NCBI GenBank assembly: GCA_902763085.1
Contig: CACWQW010000003.1
Span: 1 to 64,000, forward strand
Reading direction: 5' to 3'
DNA from: Dongibacter bovis
Lineage (GTDB): Bacteria > Bacillota > Negativicutes > Selenomonadales > Selenomonadaceae
Length of the DNA: 64,000 nucleotides
The stretch's first letter is position 1. Every line of letters begins with the position of its first letter. The notes beneath the pieces were generated by a model. That model did no database searches and was not told where the DNA came from. It saw only the letters and a list, made by a program, of their open reading frames with translations. The translations under genes and the position numbers were made by a program. Shown piece after piece: positions 1 to 9,693 of this stretch.

Positions 1-46
1 AATTTGCATTCTAGTGGATATTTCTCTTTATGTGGCATAATAATAC

Positions 47-89
47 CCCCAGACAAGACAGTTTATTTTTTTCCTGTCCTATCTAGGGG
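47..89. other. Imperfect inverted repeat, function unknown
   Basis: A stem of about 14 pairs with two mismatches and one bulge: CCCC followed by AGACAAGACAG pairs with CTGTCCTATCT followed by AGGGG across a T-rich loop. It lies in the gene-free stretch 1-196 downstream of purC. On either strand the run after the stem is not clearly U-rich, so I do not call it a terminator. Nothing else recognisable lies in 1-150. Confidence 0.3.
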
Positions 90-152
90 TATCATATCAC
101 TACATAGGAGGGAGTTCTTATTACTTATTAGAAACGAGGCAAAAGAGAAATC

Positions 153-193
153 ACATCGATACTTGTTTTACCAAACAAAGTCATCATCGATGT
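153..193 (-). terminator. Hairpin just after purC, probable terminator
   Basis: Nested inverted repeat beginning four bases after the purC stop: outer arms ACATCGAT/ATCGATGT and inner arms TTGTTT/AAACAA. On the minus strand it is followed by GATTTCTCTTTTG, a weak U tract. Position and symmetry fit a transcription terminator for purC; the interrupted U tract lowers confidence. Confidence 0.5.
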
Positions 194-196
194 TTG

Positions 197-1069
197 TCAG
201 TGAAATTCTTCTCCAGTCAGCATCTGATAAGCTTCTTTATATTTTGCAATGGTTTTGTCGATGACATCCTGCGGCAGCTTGTAGTCGCTGTCAGGGTTTG
301 CCTTAAGCCAGTCACGGACGAACTGTTTATCATAGGAAGGCTGAGACTTCCCAGCAGCATATCCCTCTAGCGGCCAGAAGCGAGAGCTGTCGGGAGTCAA
401 GACCTCATCACCCAGGACGATCTGGCCCTTCTCATCGAGGCCGAATTCGAATTTCGTATCGGCAATGATAATGCCGCGGGTCCGCGCGTAATCAGCACAT
501 TTCTTGTAGATTGCAATCGTATAATCGCGTACTTTTTCCGCATATTCCATGCCGTGTCCTGGGAAGGATTTTTCAAGGACCTTCGCACCTTGTTCCAGAG
601 AGACATTCTCATCATGGTCGCCGAGCTCGGCTTTTGTGCTAGGGGTAAAGATCGGCTCGGGCAGTTTCTCGGACTCTTTGAGGCCTGCAGGGAGCTCAAT
701 ACCACAGACAGTGCCATTTTCCTTGTAACTCTCCCAGCCGCTGCCCGTGATGTAGCCACGTACAATGCATTCCATCGGGATCATCGTGAGTTTCTTGCAT
801 TTCATGCTGTTGCCGATGAATTGCTCCTGCTGGAAGTATTCCGGCATATCGTCATTATTGACGGAAATCATATGGTTCGGGAGAATGTCTTTCGTAAAGT
901 CAAACCAAAATTTCGACATTTGCGTTAAGATGGCGCCTTTTTTCGTAATCTTGTTCTTGAGAATGTGATCGAATGCAGAAATGCGATCGGTAGCCACCAT
1001 GATGATGCTATCGCCGGCATCATAGACTTCGCGAACTTTACCAGATTTGAATGGTTTATATTCTTTCAT
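197..1069 (-). CDS. purC: Phosphoribosylaminoimidazole-succinocarboxamide synthase
   Basis: SAICAR synthetase joins CAIR and aspartate using ATP in purine biosynthesis (cytoplasm). The 290-residue product opens with KPFKSGKVREVYD, the family's ATP-binding lead, followed by a DRISAFD motif and a central GSGWESYK stretch. The length matches the longer (about 290-300 residue) SAICAR synthase class rather than the 235-residue form. The start is the ATG at 1069: GGGAGG lies 8 bases upstream, whereas an in-frame GTG six bases earlier would sit too close to it. It stands alone, with a hairpin directly after the stop. The 115 bases upstream are AT-rich (TATTAT near 1115) but give no convincing -35 box. 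Confidence 0.95.
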   Translation of the reverse strand: MKEYKPFKSGKVREVYDAGDSIIMVATDRISAFDHILKNKITKKGAILTQMSKFWFDFTKDILPNHMISVNNDDMPEYFQQEQFIGNSMKCKKLTMIPMECIVRGYITGSGWESYKENGTVCGIELPAGLKESEKLPEPIFTPSTKAELGDHDENVSLEQGAKVLEKSFPGHGMEYAEKVRDYTIAIYKKCADYARTRGIIIADTKFEFGLDEKGQIVLGDEVLTPDSSRFWPLEGYAAGKSQPSYDKQFVRDWLKANPDSDYKLPQDVIDKTIAKYKEAYQMLTGEEFH

Positions 1070-1184
1070 GAACACAGCCTCCCATTGGTACTTGATAAAT
1101 TCCTTCCATATAATAGTATCATAAACGGCGGGGAATTTCGATACTTTTTCTTAGATGCCAATAAAAAGAACCTCGGATGACGCC

Positions 1185-2228
1185 TCAGGAATCCTTTGTG
1201 TCCGTGGGGCGGGGGACAATGGATGATGTACGGCGTTTTGCGAGACGGTCCTGTAAATGCGCATAACGTGCTGTCGTTTTCGGATCGCGATGCCCAAGGG
1301 TATCTTGGACGAGACGTAAATCTTTCGTGGCAGCATAGAGGTTTGTCCCCGCACTATGTCGGAAGACATGGCAGCTGAGACCCGGGCGCTTGAACCCAGT
1401 TTCAACGAGTGCCTGATTCATGATGAATCGGATGCCGTTACGAGACAGGCGTCCCCAAAGATTCTTATGAGAATCGGAAAGGAACATTGGAGTGAAGGGG
1501 CCATCTTTTTTCGGTTGCGGTGGATATTGATCGAGATATTTCTGAAGGAAGTCCATCGTCTCGGGACAAGGAAAGATACGTCGGTCATGTCCTTTGCCAT
1601 GGACAAAGATGGAATTGAGCTCCGTATTGATGTCTTCGCGATTCATGCGATGGATCTCTACATTTCGCATTCCTTCAACGCCCATGAGATAGACAATGGC
1701 AATATTCCTGTAACGTCGAAAAAGGTTTTCGTCTTCTTCATAGAATTGGCAGATCTCGTAAAGCTGATCTGGCGTAAAGAAGCGGATGAGTTCATCGGGC
1801 GTTGCATTTGGTACATAGATATCCTGGCAGGGATTCTCTGCTATGAGGCCGAGGCGCTGTGCAGCCAGGTATAATCGTCGAATAGAAACGAGCTTCACGG
1901 CGATGGTATCATCTTTGTAGCCTTGATGGTAGAGCCATTCCAGGAAACCGCGCATCTCAAAATCTGTGATAGATAAAGGTTGCGTATCCATCGTCTGGCA
2001 CCAGTCAAAGAATTGCTGGATATACGAGACGTAATGGTTCATCGTATCGGTCGATGGACGCCCGTGACCGATATAACGTGGCAAGATCTGCTGCCAGTGT
2101 TCCAGGAAATATGCCTGGGAGATGCCGGTGGTGGTATCTGCAGAGACCGCATGTGTCGTCTGTGCCATTGGCAGCAATTCCTGAGGATGGTGGATCTGTG
2201 CTGCTGGAATCGGAGTGATATTTTTCAT
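1185..2228 (-). CDS. XerC/XerD-like tyrosine recombinase
   Basis: Site-specific recombinase/integrase of about 347 residues. An N-terminal SAM-like core-binding domain (about residues 45-135) precedes the catalytic domain. The full catalytic set is visible: Arg188 (GMRNVEIHR), Lys212 (HGKGHDRR), His287-x-x-Arg290 (HVFRHSAG), His313 (LGHRD) and the nucleophile Tyr322. An in-frame ATG at 2246 exists, but the strong promoter upstream would place it about 5 bases from the transcription start. I therefore prefer ATG 2228, which has GCGAGG 8 bases upstream. It is monocistronic between the pyr terminator and purC. No phage, transposon or attachment site is seen beside it, so a housekeeping (dimer resolution) or DNA-inversion role is possible; which is not decidable from sequence. 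Confidence 0.9.
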   Translation of the reverse strand: MKNITPIPAAQIHHPQELLPMAQTTHAVSADTTTGISQAYFLEHWQQILPRYIGHGRPSTDTMNHYVSYIQQFFDWCQTMDTQPLSITDFEMRGFLEWLYHQGYKDDTIAVKLVSIRRLYLAAQRLGLIAENPCQDIYVPNATPDELIRFFTPDQLYEICQFYEEDENLFRRYRNIAIVYLMGVEGMRNVEIHRMNREDINTELNSIFVHGKGHDRRIFPCPETMDFLQKYLDQYPPQPKKDGPFTPMFLSDSHKNLWGRLSRNGIRFIMNQALVETGFKRPGLSCHVFRHSAGTNLYAATKDLRLVQDTLGHRDPKTTARYAHLQDRLAKRRTSSIVPRPTDTKDS

Positions 2229-2253
2229 CGTCAATACCTCGCTCATTTGATAC

Positions 2254-2299
2254 TTCTATCTTAATGTGTACTTTTCCTATTGTCAACATTAAGATAGAA
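2254..2299 (-). promoter_or_regulatory. Recombinase promoter inside a perfect inverted repeat
   Basis: Minus-strand promoter with -35 TTGACA (2281-2286), a 17-base spacer and -10 TAAGAT (2258-2263). It is enclosed by a perfect 14-base inverted repeat: TTCTATCTTAATGT at 2254-2267 and its complement at 2286-2299, 18 bases apart. One arm covers the -10 and the other touches the -35, so a protein bound to both arms would block the promoter. An autoregulatory operator is the simplest reading. Confidence 0.75.
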
Positions 2300-2336
2300 A
2301 AATCGAGGGAGGCACATCTAGGATCTGCCTCCCTCG
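2298..2336 (-). terminator. Terminator of the pyr operon
   Basis: Perfect 11-base stem CGAGGGAGGCA / TGCCTCCCTCG (2304-2336) with an 11-base loop, followed on the minus strand by ATTTTTC. It lies 36 bases after the pyrE stop and separates the pyr operon from the recombinase promoter. Confidence 0.9.
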
Positions 2337-2372
2337 TTCTCGTTGCGTTCCTTCCGCCCTTGCCTTGGGTTG

Positions 2373-2948
2373 TTATTTTCCGGTCCTGCCGCGTTTGGTC
2401 ATCGGAATCCCCTGCTTGCAGAGCGGGCAATTTTCCGGCGTATACGTCTCGACGTCAAGATGCAGCAGCGCTGTGCACGGAACATCGCCAAAATCCACTT
2501 TGCCGCCACTACGGTCGACCAGCATGCTGACCGCAACGGGGATGCCACCATGTGCGCGCACGACATCGATGACTTCTTTGATCGATCCGCCCGTCGTCAC
2601 GATGTCTTCTACGATAAGGCAGCGCTCCCCAGGATGAAGGGAAAATCCACGGCGAAACGTCATCTTACCGTTTTCTCGTTCCGTAAAGATCGCACGCGTG
2701 CCAAGTGCCTTTCCTGTCTCATGTGCTAAAAGGATTCCGCCAGTGACAGGACCGACAACGGTTTCGATATCAGCATCCTTGAATTTCTCAGCCATGGCCT
2801 CACAAAGCAGCTGCGTGTATTTCGGATGCTGCAGAACATTGAATTTTTCTACGTAATGCGGGCTGTGCAAGCCGGATGTCAACAGGAAATGCCCATCCAT
2901 GATCGCATGCGTTTTGATGAGGAGTGCCTTTACTTCTTCTTCCGTCAT
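2373..2948 (-). CDS. pyrE: Orotate phosphoribosyltransferase
   Basis: Transfers ribose-5-phosphate from PRPP to orotate, giving OMP, the fifth step of UMP synthesis. The 191-residue protein carries the type I PRPP-binding loop (VEDIVTTGGS, about residues 112-121) and a GPVTGGILLAHETGKALG region. The C-terminus has a CPLCKQGIP segment seen in the thermophile/clostridial branch of PyrE. The start overlaps the pyrF stop by four bases (ATGA), a coupled arrangement. It is the last gene of the operon; a strong terminator follows. Confidence 0.95.
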   Translation of the reverse strand: MTEEEVKALLIKTHAIMDGHFLLTSGLHSPHYVEKFNVLQHPKYTQLLCEAMAEKFKDADIETVVGPVTGGILLAHETGKALGTRAIFTERENGKMTFRRGFSLHPGERCLIVEDIVTTGGSIKEVIDVVRAHGGIPVAVSMLVDRSGGKVDFGDVPCTALLHLDVETYTPENCPLCKQGIPMTKRGRTGK

Positions 2949-3661
2949 TTTACTGTCTCCATTTCTTTTAGGATTGTCAGGGCTGCTTGGCGTGGATCGG
3001 CTGCAGCGCGAATCGGTCTGCCGATGACGAGATGGGTGGCGCCATTCTGCAAAGCGGCAGCTGGTGTCGCCACCCTGTTTTGATCGTCAAGGGAACTTCC
3101 AGCAGGACGGACCCCCGGCGTTACGATGAGGAAATCTGCACCGCACGCCTTGCGGATCATCTCCGCTTCGCGCGGTGAAGCGACGACCCCGTCAAGGCCA
3201 GCTTGCTGAGCAAGTCGAGCGAAACGGACGACCGTATCGGCAATGGGAGCTGCCTGCCCCAGTTTCTGCCAATCATCTTGTCCCATGCTCGTGAGCACGG
3301 TGATGGCGATGAGTTTCGGACAGGGCATGCCGGCGGCTTTCGCTTCGGCATGGAGTTTTTGAGCGGCGGTGTGCATCATCGTGTAGCCACCGGAAGCATG
3401 GACATTCAGGATATCCGCTCCGAGATGCATGAGAGAACAGAGACCACCTGCTACGGTATTCGGGATATCATGAAGTTTCAAGTCCAAGAAGACATGCTTG
3501 CCTTGTGCGCGCAACCAACGCACGACTTCCCCGCCAACGCTGTAGAAAAGCTCCATGCCTACTTTATAATAGGCAACGCTGTCGCCAAGCAGGCCAACGA
3601 GATGTTTCACGTCCTCCATGCGATGGTAATCAAGGGCAACGATGAGTCGTTCATCTGCCAT
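2945..3661 (-). CDS. pyrF: Orotidine 5'-phosphate decarboxylase
   Basis: Decarboxylates OMP to UMP. A 238-residue class I OMP decarboxylase: a first-strand LIVALD motif, the catalytic FLDLKLHDIPNTV block (about residues 58-70) with the Asp-x-Lys-x-x-Asp array, and a phosphate-gripping VIGRPI near the C-terminus. It starts with ATG 3661, with AAGGAGG 8 bases upstream lying inside the end of pyrD; only three bases separate it from the pyrD stop. It overlaps pyrE by four bases. Confidence 0.96.
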   Translation of the reverse strand: MADERLIVALDYHRMEDVKHLVGLLGDSVAYYKVGMELFYSVGGEVVRWLRAQGKHVFLDLKLHDIPNTVAGGLCSLMHLGADILNVHASGGYTMMHTAAQKLHAEAKAAGMPCPKLIAITVLTSMGQDDWQKLGQAAPIADTVVRFARLAQQAGLDGVVASPREAEMIRKACGADFLIVTPGVRPAGSSLDDQNRVATPAAALQNGATHLVIGRPIRAAADPRQAALTILKEMETVK

Positions 3662-3664
3662 GCA

Positions 3665-4606
3665 TCATTCCTCCTTTGCGGGAAGTTCAAGCCTTCCGAC
3701 GAGGTCACGGATATTTTCCAAATGATGTTGTTCGAGGTAGGCAGCGAGTTCCGAAGCAATTCTGGCTGTACTGGTCGGGTCGGTAAAATTTGCCGTACCG
3801 ACGGCGATGGCGCTGGCGCCGGCCAAGAAGAACTCAACGGCATCCTCCGCCGTCATAATGCCCCCCATGCCAATGATGGGAACTTGGACAGCCTGCGCGA
3901 CTTGCCATACCATGCGGACGGCAACGGGCTTTACGCAGGGGCCGGAGAGTCCTCCTGTAATATTGCCGAGGACCGGTTTCCAGGTCTTCGTGTCGATCTG
4001 CATTCCGAGAAGCGTGTTGATCAACGAGATCATGTCAGCGCCAGCTGCTTCTACTGCCTTTGCCATCGCGACGATATCCGTCACATTTGGGGAGAGCTTG
4101 ACGATGACCGGTTTCTTCGTATGAGCTTTCACTTCTTTTGTCACAGCTGCGGCAGCATCCGGATCAGTGCCGAAGACGATGCCACCCTCTTTGACATTTG
4201 GACAAGAAATATTGACTTCGATAGCTGCAATCTCCGGGATGTCTAATTTTTGTGCCAGCAGACCGTATTCCTCGACACTTCCGCCGGAAACATTGACAAT
4301 GATATTCATGCCGTATGGGCGGATGCGCGGTAAGGTTTTTTGAAGGAAGACCTCGATACCGGGATTCTCCAGGCCAATGCAGTTCAGCATCCCTGCTGGT
4401 GTTTCGGCAATCCGCACGCCATCATTGCCGCGTCTAGGTTTGAGCGTGGTCCCCTTGACGACGACACCGCCGATCCTTGAGAGATCCGTCAAATCTGCGA
4501 ATTCCTCACCGAAACCGAAGGTTCCAGAACCGGTGAGGATCGGTGTCTGCATCTTGATCCCGCAGAGTTCCGTTGCAAGAAGAGCTGCTTCTCTAGCATC
4601 AGTCAT
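3665..4606 (-). CDS. pyrD: Dihydroorotate dehydrogenase, class 1B catalytic subunit
   Basis: Oxidises dihydroorotate to orotate. The 313-residue FMN TIM-barrel protein carries the class 1 signature [11 protein letters not shown], whose Cys is the active-site base. It has C-terminal IIGMGGI and AIAVGTA flavin-phosphate motifs. Together with PyrK it would form the NAD-dependent class 1B enzyme, matching the anaerobic lifestyle. The reading frame extends further upstream into pyrK, but the real start is ATG 4606: GGAGG lies 7 bases ahead and it overlaps the pyrK stop as ATGA. Confidence 0.95.
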   Translation of the reverse strand: MTDAREAALLATELCGIKMQTPILTGSGTFGFGEEFADLTDLSRIGGVVVKGTTLKPRRGNDGVRIAETPAGMLNCIGLENPGIEVFLQKTLPRIRPYGMNIIVNVSGGSVEEYGLLAQKLDIPEIAAIEVNISCPNVKEGGIVFGTDPDAAAAVTKEVKAHTKKPVIVKLSPNVTDIVAMAKAVEAAGADMISLINTLLGMQIDTKTWKPVLGNITGGLSGPCVKPVAVRMVWQVAQAVQVPIIGMGGIMTAEDAVEFFLAGASAIAVGTANFTDPTSTARIASELAAYLEQHHLENIRDLVGRLELPAKEE

Positions 4607-5373
4607 GCGAATACCTCCTCCGCCCAGAACACGGGGCCGTCTTTGCAAACCTTTTTTCTCGCTCCATTGACAGTATCGATAGAACAAGAGAGGCAGGCTC
4701 CAAGCCCACAGGCCATGCGTTTCTCGAGAGAAACCTGGCAAGGAAGCCCTGCGGCCTTCGCCAGACGGGCAATCCCCCTCATCATGATTTCCGGCCCACA
4801 GACGAGGACGCCATCATAGGTCTCTTGTTTCACGATGTCGGGGAAGACCGTCGTCGTGAAGCCGTGGCTGCCAAGGCTGCCATCATCTGTCGTCAAGATC
4901 GTTTTTTCTACATACGGGGCATAGAATGACTGCCAGAAGAGTTCGCCGGCGTTCTTGCCGCCCATGAGGATATCACAGGCTCCTCTCTTCGCTTGTGCAT
5001 AGGAAAGAAGCGGAGAAAGCCCCATCCCGCCGCCAACCAGCAAAGGGTGCTGAAACGACACGTCAAAGCCATGGCCGAGAGGACCGAGCACATTGACGTT
5101 CTCGCCATGGACGAGAAGGGATAGATCGCGTGTGCCGCTGCCGACAATGCGATAAAATAAGGAAAATGTGCCGCGCGTGCGATCGCATTCTGCAATCCCG
5201 AGCGGTCGGCGTAGGATATGGTCACCATTGAGGATGCGGACCTGTACGAATTGCCCCGGTTTCGCCAGTTCTGTGATGGCCGGCGAGGAAAGTTCCATGC
5301 GGAAGACATCAGGGGCAACCTCTTGTTGTGCGATGACCGAAGCAGCCTCTGTAACCTTTTCAGGCAAGATCAT
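4603..5373 (-). CDS. pyrK: Dihydroorotate dehydrogenase electron-transfer subunit
   Basis: FAD and [2Fe-2S] subunit that passes electrons from PyrD to NAD+. Of 256 residues, the N-terminal half is a ferredoxin-reductase-like FAD domain (RRPLGI motif). The middle is an NAD-binding fold beginning [13 protein letters not shown]. The C-terminus holds the cluster cysteines in CGLGACLSC with a final Cys in [11 protein letters not shown] chose ATG 5373 because GGAGG sits 5 bases upstream; two longer in-frame starts lie in the end of carB. It overlaps carB by 14 bases and pyrD by four. Confidence 0.93.
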   Translation of the reverse strand: MILPEKVTEAASVIAQQEVAPDVFRMELSSPAITELAKPGQFVQVRILNGDHILRRPLGIAECDRTRGTFSLFYRIVGSGTRDLSLLVHGENVNVLGPLGHGFDVSFQHPLLVGGGMGLSPLLSYAQAKRGACDILMGGKNAGELFWQSFYAPYVEKTILTTDDGSLGSHGFTTTVFPDIVKQETYDGVLVCGPEIMMRGIARLAKAAGLPCQVSLEKRMACGLGACLSCSIDTVNGARKKVCKDGPVFWAEEVFA

Positions 5374-8300
5374 CACCGCCTCCGACATAATCCTGCAAGG
5401 CAAGGCTATACACCAAACGGCGATCGCGCATGAAGGAGAGGACGCGCAGCACTTCCCAGGCGGTATCCAGCGAGGTCAGGCAAGCAACTCCATGTTCTAC
5501 GGTAGCACGCCGAATCTTGAAACCATCGTTCATGGAATGTTTTCCCTGCGTAAGCGTATTGATGACCATGTTGATTTTACCAGATTTGATCATCTGGATA
5601 ATATCTGTGCTGCGTTCATGGACCTTGCCGACGATTTCCGCGTCGATTCCCATGGATTGGATGGCTCGAGCCGTCCCCTCTGTTGCACAGATCTCAAAGC
5701 CGATATCCGAGAAGGCCTTGGCGAGCTGCTTCATTTCCTCTTTATCCTTGTCGGCAACAGTAAAGAGGATGCAGCCCTTTGTCGGGACGTTCATGCCGGA
5801 ACCGATGATGGCCTTGTACAGAGCACGTGCATAGTGATAGTCGATGCCCATGACTTCACCGGTCGATTTCATTTCCGGTCCAAGGGCAATGTCGACATCC
5901 GTCATCTTGGCAAAAGAGAACACCGGCGCTTTGACAGCAACATACGGCTTTGGCGTGACGAGACCGGAATGGTAGCCGAGCTCCTTGACCGTCGCGCCCA
6001 AGGCAATCCGCGTTGCCAGATTGACCATCTTGACATCCGTGACTTTCGAGAGGAAGGGCACGGTACGACTCGAGCGAGGATTGACTTCAATGATATAGAC
6101 CTCATCATTGACGACGACGAATTGGATATTCAGCAAGCCCTTGACATGCAAGGCAACGGCCAGGCGTTTGGTATAATCGATAATCGTGTAGATGACCTTA
6201 GAAGAAAGCGTCTGTGGCGGATACACGGCGATGGAGTCGCCGGAATGTACGCCGGCACGCTCGACATGCTCCATGATGCCAGGGATGATGACATCGACGC
6301 CGTCAGAAATGCCGTCGACCTCCACTTCGGTGCCTTCCATATAGCGGTCGACAAGGACCGGATGGTCAGGTGTCACTTTGACCGCGCGGCTCATATAGTC
6401 GCGCAATTCTGCTTCATTATAGACGATTTCCATGGCACGTCCGCCGAGCACGTACGATGGCCGCACCATGACGGGATAGCCGATGTCGGCAGCTCCATCG
6501 ATGGCGTCTTGAAGATTCGTGACACTGATGCCGCGCGGACGCGGGATCTGCGTTTGCGTGAGTACCTCATCGAAACGTTCGCGATCCTCTGCCCGATCGA
6601 TATCATCGACGGAGGTGCCAAAGACTTTGACGCCTGCTTTCTGAAGGGAAGCGGCGAGATTGATTGCCGTCTGACCGCCGAACTGCACGATGACGCCCTC
6701 AGGTTTCTCTTTATCGATGATATTGAGGACATCTTCTGTCGTCAACGGTTCAAAGTACAGGCGATCGGAGATATCAAAATCCGTGGAGACCGTCTCAGGA
6801 TTGTTGTTGATGATGATGGCTTCGATGCCCATCTCCCTGAGCGCCCAGACCGAATGGACGGAACAATAGTCGAATTCGACGCCCTGCCCGATGCGGATCG
6901 GTCCGGAACCGAGCACAACCACCTTACGGTGTTTCGAAACTTTGACCTCATCTTCCTGCGCGTGGAAGGTCGAATAATAATAAGGTGTCGCTGCTTCAAA
7001 TTCTGCAGCGCAGGTATCAACCATCTTATAACAGGGAAGGATCCCATCGGTGATGCGCATGGTACGGATTTCATCAGGCGTCTTGCCAGTGAGTTCTGCA
7101 ATGGAACGATCGGCTAATCCGACATCCTTCGCCGCCATGAGGAGCCGTGGCGTCAGGCTTTCTTGCGTCAGGCGCGTCTCGACGTCTGTGATATTCTTGA
7201 TCTTATAGAGGAACCATGGGTCGATCTTCGTGATATCATGAATGGTATCGATATCAGCGAGATTGCGGCGCAAAGCCTCCGCAATGACGAAAATCCTTTC
7301 GTCATTGATCCGTGCGAGATTCTTCTTGACGCGCTCATCCGGCCAGTCGTCCATCTTATCCATGTGCAGGCGATGAACCCCGATTTCCAGGGAACGTACT
7401 GCTTTGAGGAGCGCTCCTTCGAAATTACGATCGATGCTCATGACCTCTCCGGTCGCCTTCATCTGCGTGCCGAGGGTCCGATCTGCATAGACGAATTTAT
7501 CGAACGGCCAACGTGGGAATTTCACGACACAGTAATCGAGTGCAGGCTCAAAGCAGGCCTTTGTCTTCTGAGTCACCGCATTCGTGATTTCATCAAGGGT
7601 ATAACCGATGGCAATCTTTGCGGAGACTTTGGCAATCGGATAGCCGGTCGCCTTCGATGCCAAAGCCGAGGAGCGGCTCACGCGGGGATTGACTTCGATG
7701 ACATAGTAGCGGTTGCTCTTCGGATCGAGCGCGTACTGCGCGTTGCAGCCACCTTCGATACCGAGTTCCCGGATGATGCGGAGTGAGGCGCTGCGAAGCA
7801 TCTGATATTCATGATCTGTCAGGGTCTGCGAAGGCGCTACGACGATGGAATCTCCTGTATGGACGCCGACAGGATCGAAATTCTCCATGTTGCAGACGGT
7901 GATGCAGTTGTCATTGCCATCGCGCATGACCTCATATTCGATTTCTTTCCAACCGGCAACGCTGCGCTCGATGAGGACCTGTCCAATCATGGAATAATTG
8001 AGGCCTTTGATGACGATCTCGATGAGCTCTTCCTCATTTTCTGCAATGCCGCCGCCAGTGCCGCCCATCGTGTAGGCTGGACGCACGATGACAGGATAAC
8101 CGATCTCGTTGGCGAAAGAGACGGCAGACGGTACATCTTCGACGATGGTACTCTCAGGGATCGGCTCGCCGAGCTTCTGCATCGTCTCCTTGAAAAGCTC
8201 GCGATCCTCTGCACGTTCGATGGCCTTGAGTGGCGTCCCGAGGAGCTCGACGTGGAATTTCTCCAAGATGCCCTTCTCTGCCAGTTGGACCGCTAGATTG

Positions 8301-8587
8301 AGCCCTGCCTGGCCTCCAAGTGTCGCGAGCAATCCATCCGGGCGCTCTTTCTCGATGATCGCTTCACAGAAATCGACCGTCAGAGGCTCGATGTAAACGC
8401 GATCGGCAATATGCGTATCGGTCATGATGGTCGCAGGGTTGGAGTTGACGAGGACGACTTCCAGGCCTTCCTCCTTCAGGGCACGACATGCCTGTGAACC
8501 TGCGTAATCAAATTCTGCTGCCTGTCCGATGATGATTGGACCAGAACCGATCACCATCACTTTATTGAGATTCGTCTTTTTCGGCAC
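5360..8587 (-). CDS. carB: Carbamoyl phosphate synthase large subunit
   Basis: Makes carbamoyl phosphate from bicarbonate, ammonia and two ATP for pyrimidine and arginine synthesis. At 1075 residues it has the usual tandem layout: two ATP-grasp synthetase halves, each beginning with a [11 protein letters not shown]-type glycine motif ([10 protein letters not shown] at about 12 and GSGPIRIGQ at about 555). Each half has an EVNPRxSRSS/T loop. A C-terminal MGS-like allosteric domain covers about residues 935-1060. The start is GTG 8587 with GGGGGAG 6 bases upstream, four bases after the carA stop. Only this carAB copy is visible here, inside the pyrimidine operon. Confidence 0.97.
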   Translation of the reverse strand: MPKKTNLNKVMVIGSGPIIIGQAAEFDYAGSQACRALKEEGLEVVLVNSNPATIMTDTHIADRVYIEPLTVDFCEAIIEKERPDGLLATLGGQAGLNLAVQLAEKGILEKFHVELLGTPLKAIERAEDRELFKETMQKLGEPIPESTIVEDVPSAVSFANEIGYPVIVRPAYTMGGTGGGIAENEEELIEIVIKGLNYSMIGQVLIERSVAGWKEIEYEVMRDGNDNCITVCNMENFDPVGVHTGDSIVVAPSQTLTDHEYQMLRSASLRIIRELGIEGGCNAQYALDPKSNRYYVIEVNPRVSRSSALASKATGYPIAKVSAKIAIGYTLDEITNAVTQKTKACFEPALDYCVVKFPRWPFDKFVYADRTLGTQMKATGEVMSIDRNFEGALLKAVRSLEIGVHRLHMDKMDDWPDERVKKNLARINDERIFVIAEALRRNLADIDTIHDITKIDPWFLYKIKNITDVETRLTQESLTPRLLMAAKDVGLADRSIAELTGKTPDEIRTMRITDGILPCYKMVDTCAAEFEAATPYYYSTFHAQEDEVKVSKHRKVVVLGSGPIRIGQGVEFDYCSVHSVWALREMGIEAIIINNNPETVSTDFDISDRLYFEPLTTEDVLNIIDKEKPEGVIVQFGGQTAINLAASLQKAGVKVFGTSVDDIDRAEDRERFDEVLTQTQIPRPRGISVTNLQDAIDGAADIGYPVMVRPSYVLGGRAMEIVYNEAELRDYMSRAVKVTPDHPVLVDRYMEGTEVEVDGISDGVDVIIPGIMEHVERAGVHSGDSIAVYPPQTLSSKVIYTIIDYTKRLAVALHVKGLLNIQFVVVNDEVYIIEVNPRSSRTVPFLSKVTDVKMVNLATRIALGATVKELGYHSGLVTPKPYVAVKAPVFSFAKMTDVDIALGPEMKSTGEVMGIDYHYARALYKAIIGSGMNVPTKGCILFTVADKDKEEMKQLAKAFSDIGFEICATEGTARAIQSMGIDAEIVGKVHERSTDIIQMIKSGKINMVINTLTQGKHSMNDGFKIRRATVEHGVACLTSLDTAWEVLRVLSFMRDRRLVYSLALQDYVGGGDDLA

Positions 8588-8590
8588 GGA

Positions 8591-9670
8591 TTACTCCCCC
8601 TTCTTCAGCATCGACCAGAATTCATCAAACAGATACATGTTGTCGTCTGGTCCGGGTGCCGCTTCTGGATGATACTGGACAGAGAACAGCGGCAGGCTGG
8701 TATGGCGCATTCCCTCGACGGTCCCATCATTGACGTTGATATGCGTGACCTCAAGCGGCAGGCCTTCCAGCGAAGCTGCATCGACGGCGAAGCCATGATT
8801 TTGGGAAGAAATCTGCACGCGTCCCGTACGCAGGTCTTTGACCGGCTGATTGGTGCCGCGATGGCCGAATTTCAATTTATATGTCTTAGCTCCCAGAGCG
8901 CGTGCAAGTAACTGGTGTCCCAGGCAGATGCCGAAAATGGGCTTCTTGCCGATGAGTTCTTTGACTTCCTTGATGATTTCCGGGACATCAGCTGGGTCTC
9001 CCGGTCCATTGGAGAGGAAGATGCCATCCGGCTGGAGTGCGAGGACATCTTCTGCCTTGGCATTCGCCGGCATGACGACGAGCTTGCAGCCCTTTTCATG
9101 CAAAGATTTGAGGATATTGCGCTTTACGCCGAAATCCATGGCAACCACAAGAGGAGCATCGTCTTTCTCAGCTTCGATGGTATACGGCTTTGAGGTCGTT
9201 ACCTCCATGACGACGTCTTTCTTGATGGGAATGGCAAACAATTTGTCGATTTCTGCCTGATTTTCCTCTTCTGGAACAATGATTCCCTTCATGGTGCCTG
9301 CATTGCGGATGCGACGTGTCACCGCACGGGTGTCAACATTATAAAGGCAAGGGACGCCCTGTTTCGTAAGGAAATCCGCAAGGCTGGTCTCAAAGTGCCA
9401 GTTGCTGCCATGCTCGCACAATTCGCCGATGACGAATCCGTTCACGAAGGATTTTGGCGATTGCATGAATATATCAGCAATCCCGTAATTGCCGACCAAG
9501 GGATAGGTAAGCGTCAAGATCTGGCGGCAATACGATGGATCGGTAAGGCTCTCCTGATAACCAACCATGCCTGTATTGAAGACGACCTCCCCCGTCGCTT
9601 TGAGGTCATTGAGTAAATTCCCATGGAAGACGCTACCGTCCTCGAGGATCAGTTTCCCTTTTGCTGTCAA
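8591..9670 (-). CDS. carA: Carbamoyl phosphate synthase small subunit
   Basis: Glutamine amidotransferase subunit that supplies ammonia to CarB. It has 359 residues: an N-terminal small-subunit domain (about 1-150) and a class I GATase domain with the nucleophile Cys in GICLGHQLLA and a C-terminal His-x-Glu in SVQYHPEA. It starts with TTG 9670, AGAGG 8 bases upstream; there is no nearby in-frame ATG. Twenty-three bases separate it from pyrC. Confidence 0.96.
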   Translation of the reverse strand: MTAKGKLILEDGSVFHGNLLNDLKATGEVVFNTGMVGYQESLTDPSYCRQILTLTYPLVGNYGIADIFMQSPKSFVNGFVIGELCEHGSNWHFETSLADFLTKQGVPCLYNVDTRAVTRRIRNAGTMKGIIVPEEENQAEIDKLFAIPIKKDVVMEVTTSKPYTIEAEKDDAPLVVAMDFGVKRNILKSLHEKGCKLVVMPANAKAEDVLALQPDGIFLSNGPGDPADVPEIIKEVKELIGKKPIFGICLGHQLLARALGAKTYKLKFGHRGTNQPVKDLRTGRVQISSQNHGFAVDAASLEGLPLEVTHINVNDGTVEGMRHTSLPLFSVQYHPEAAPGPDDNMYLFDEFWSMLKKGE

Positions 9671-9693
9671 TGAAAACGCCTCTCTTCCTTATT

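Noticed and set aside
4-264. 86-codon plus-strand frame at the left edge
   Set aside because: Runs through the purC terminator hairpin and into purC; no ribosome site.
1185-2246. Integrase marking a prophage or genomic island
   Set aside because: Neighbours are purC and the pyr operon; no phage genes, tRNA target or direct repeats beside it.
2254-2299. Invertible promoter switch controlled by the recombinase
   Set aside because: The arms are only 18 bases apart, far too close for inversion of the segment, and too far apart for a single core site with a 6-8 base overlap; an operator is simpler.
3203-4246. 347-codon plus-strand frame opposite pyrF-pyrD
   Set aside because: Crosses two well-identified genes in antisense; no motif.
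5168-7117. 649-codon open frame on the plus strand
   Set aside because: It lies wholly inside carB in antisense, is rich in Asp/Arg/His as antisense of GC-rich coding DNA usually is, and matches no family; carB is unmistakable.
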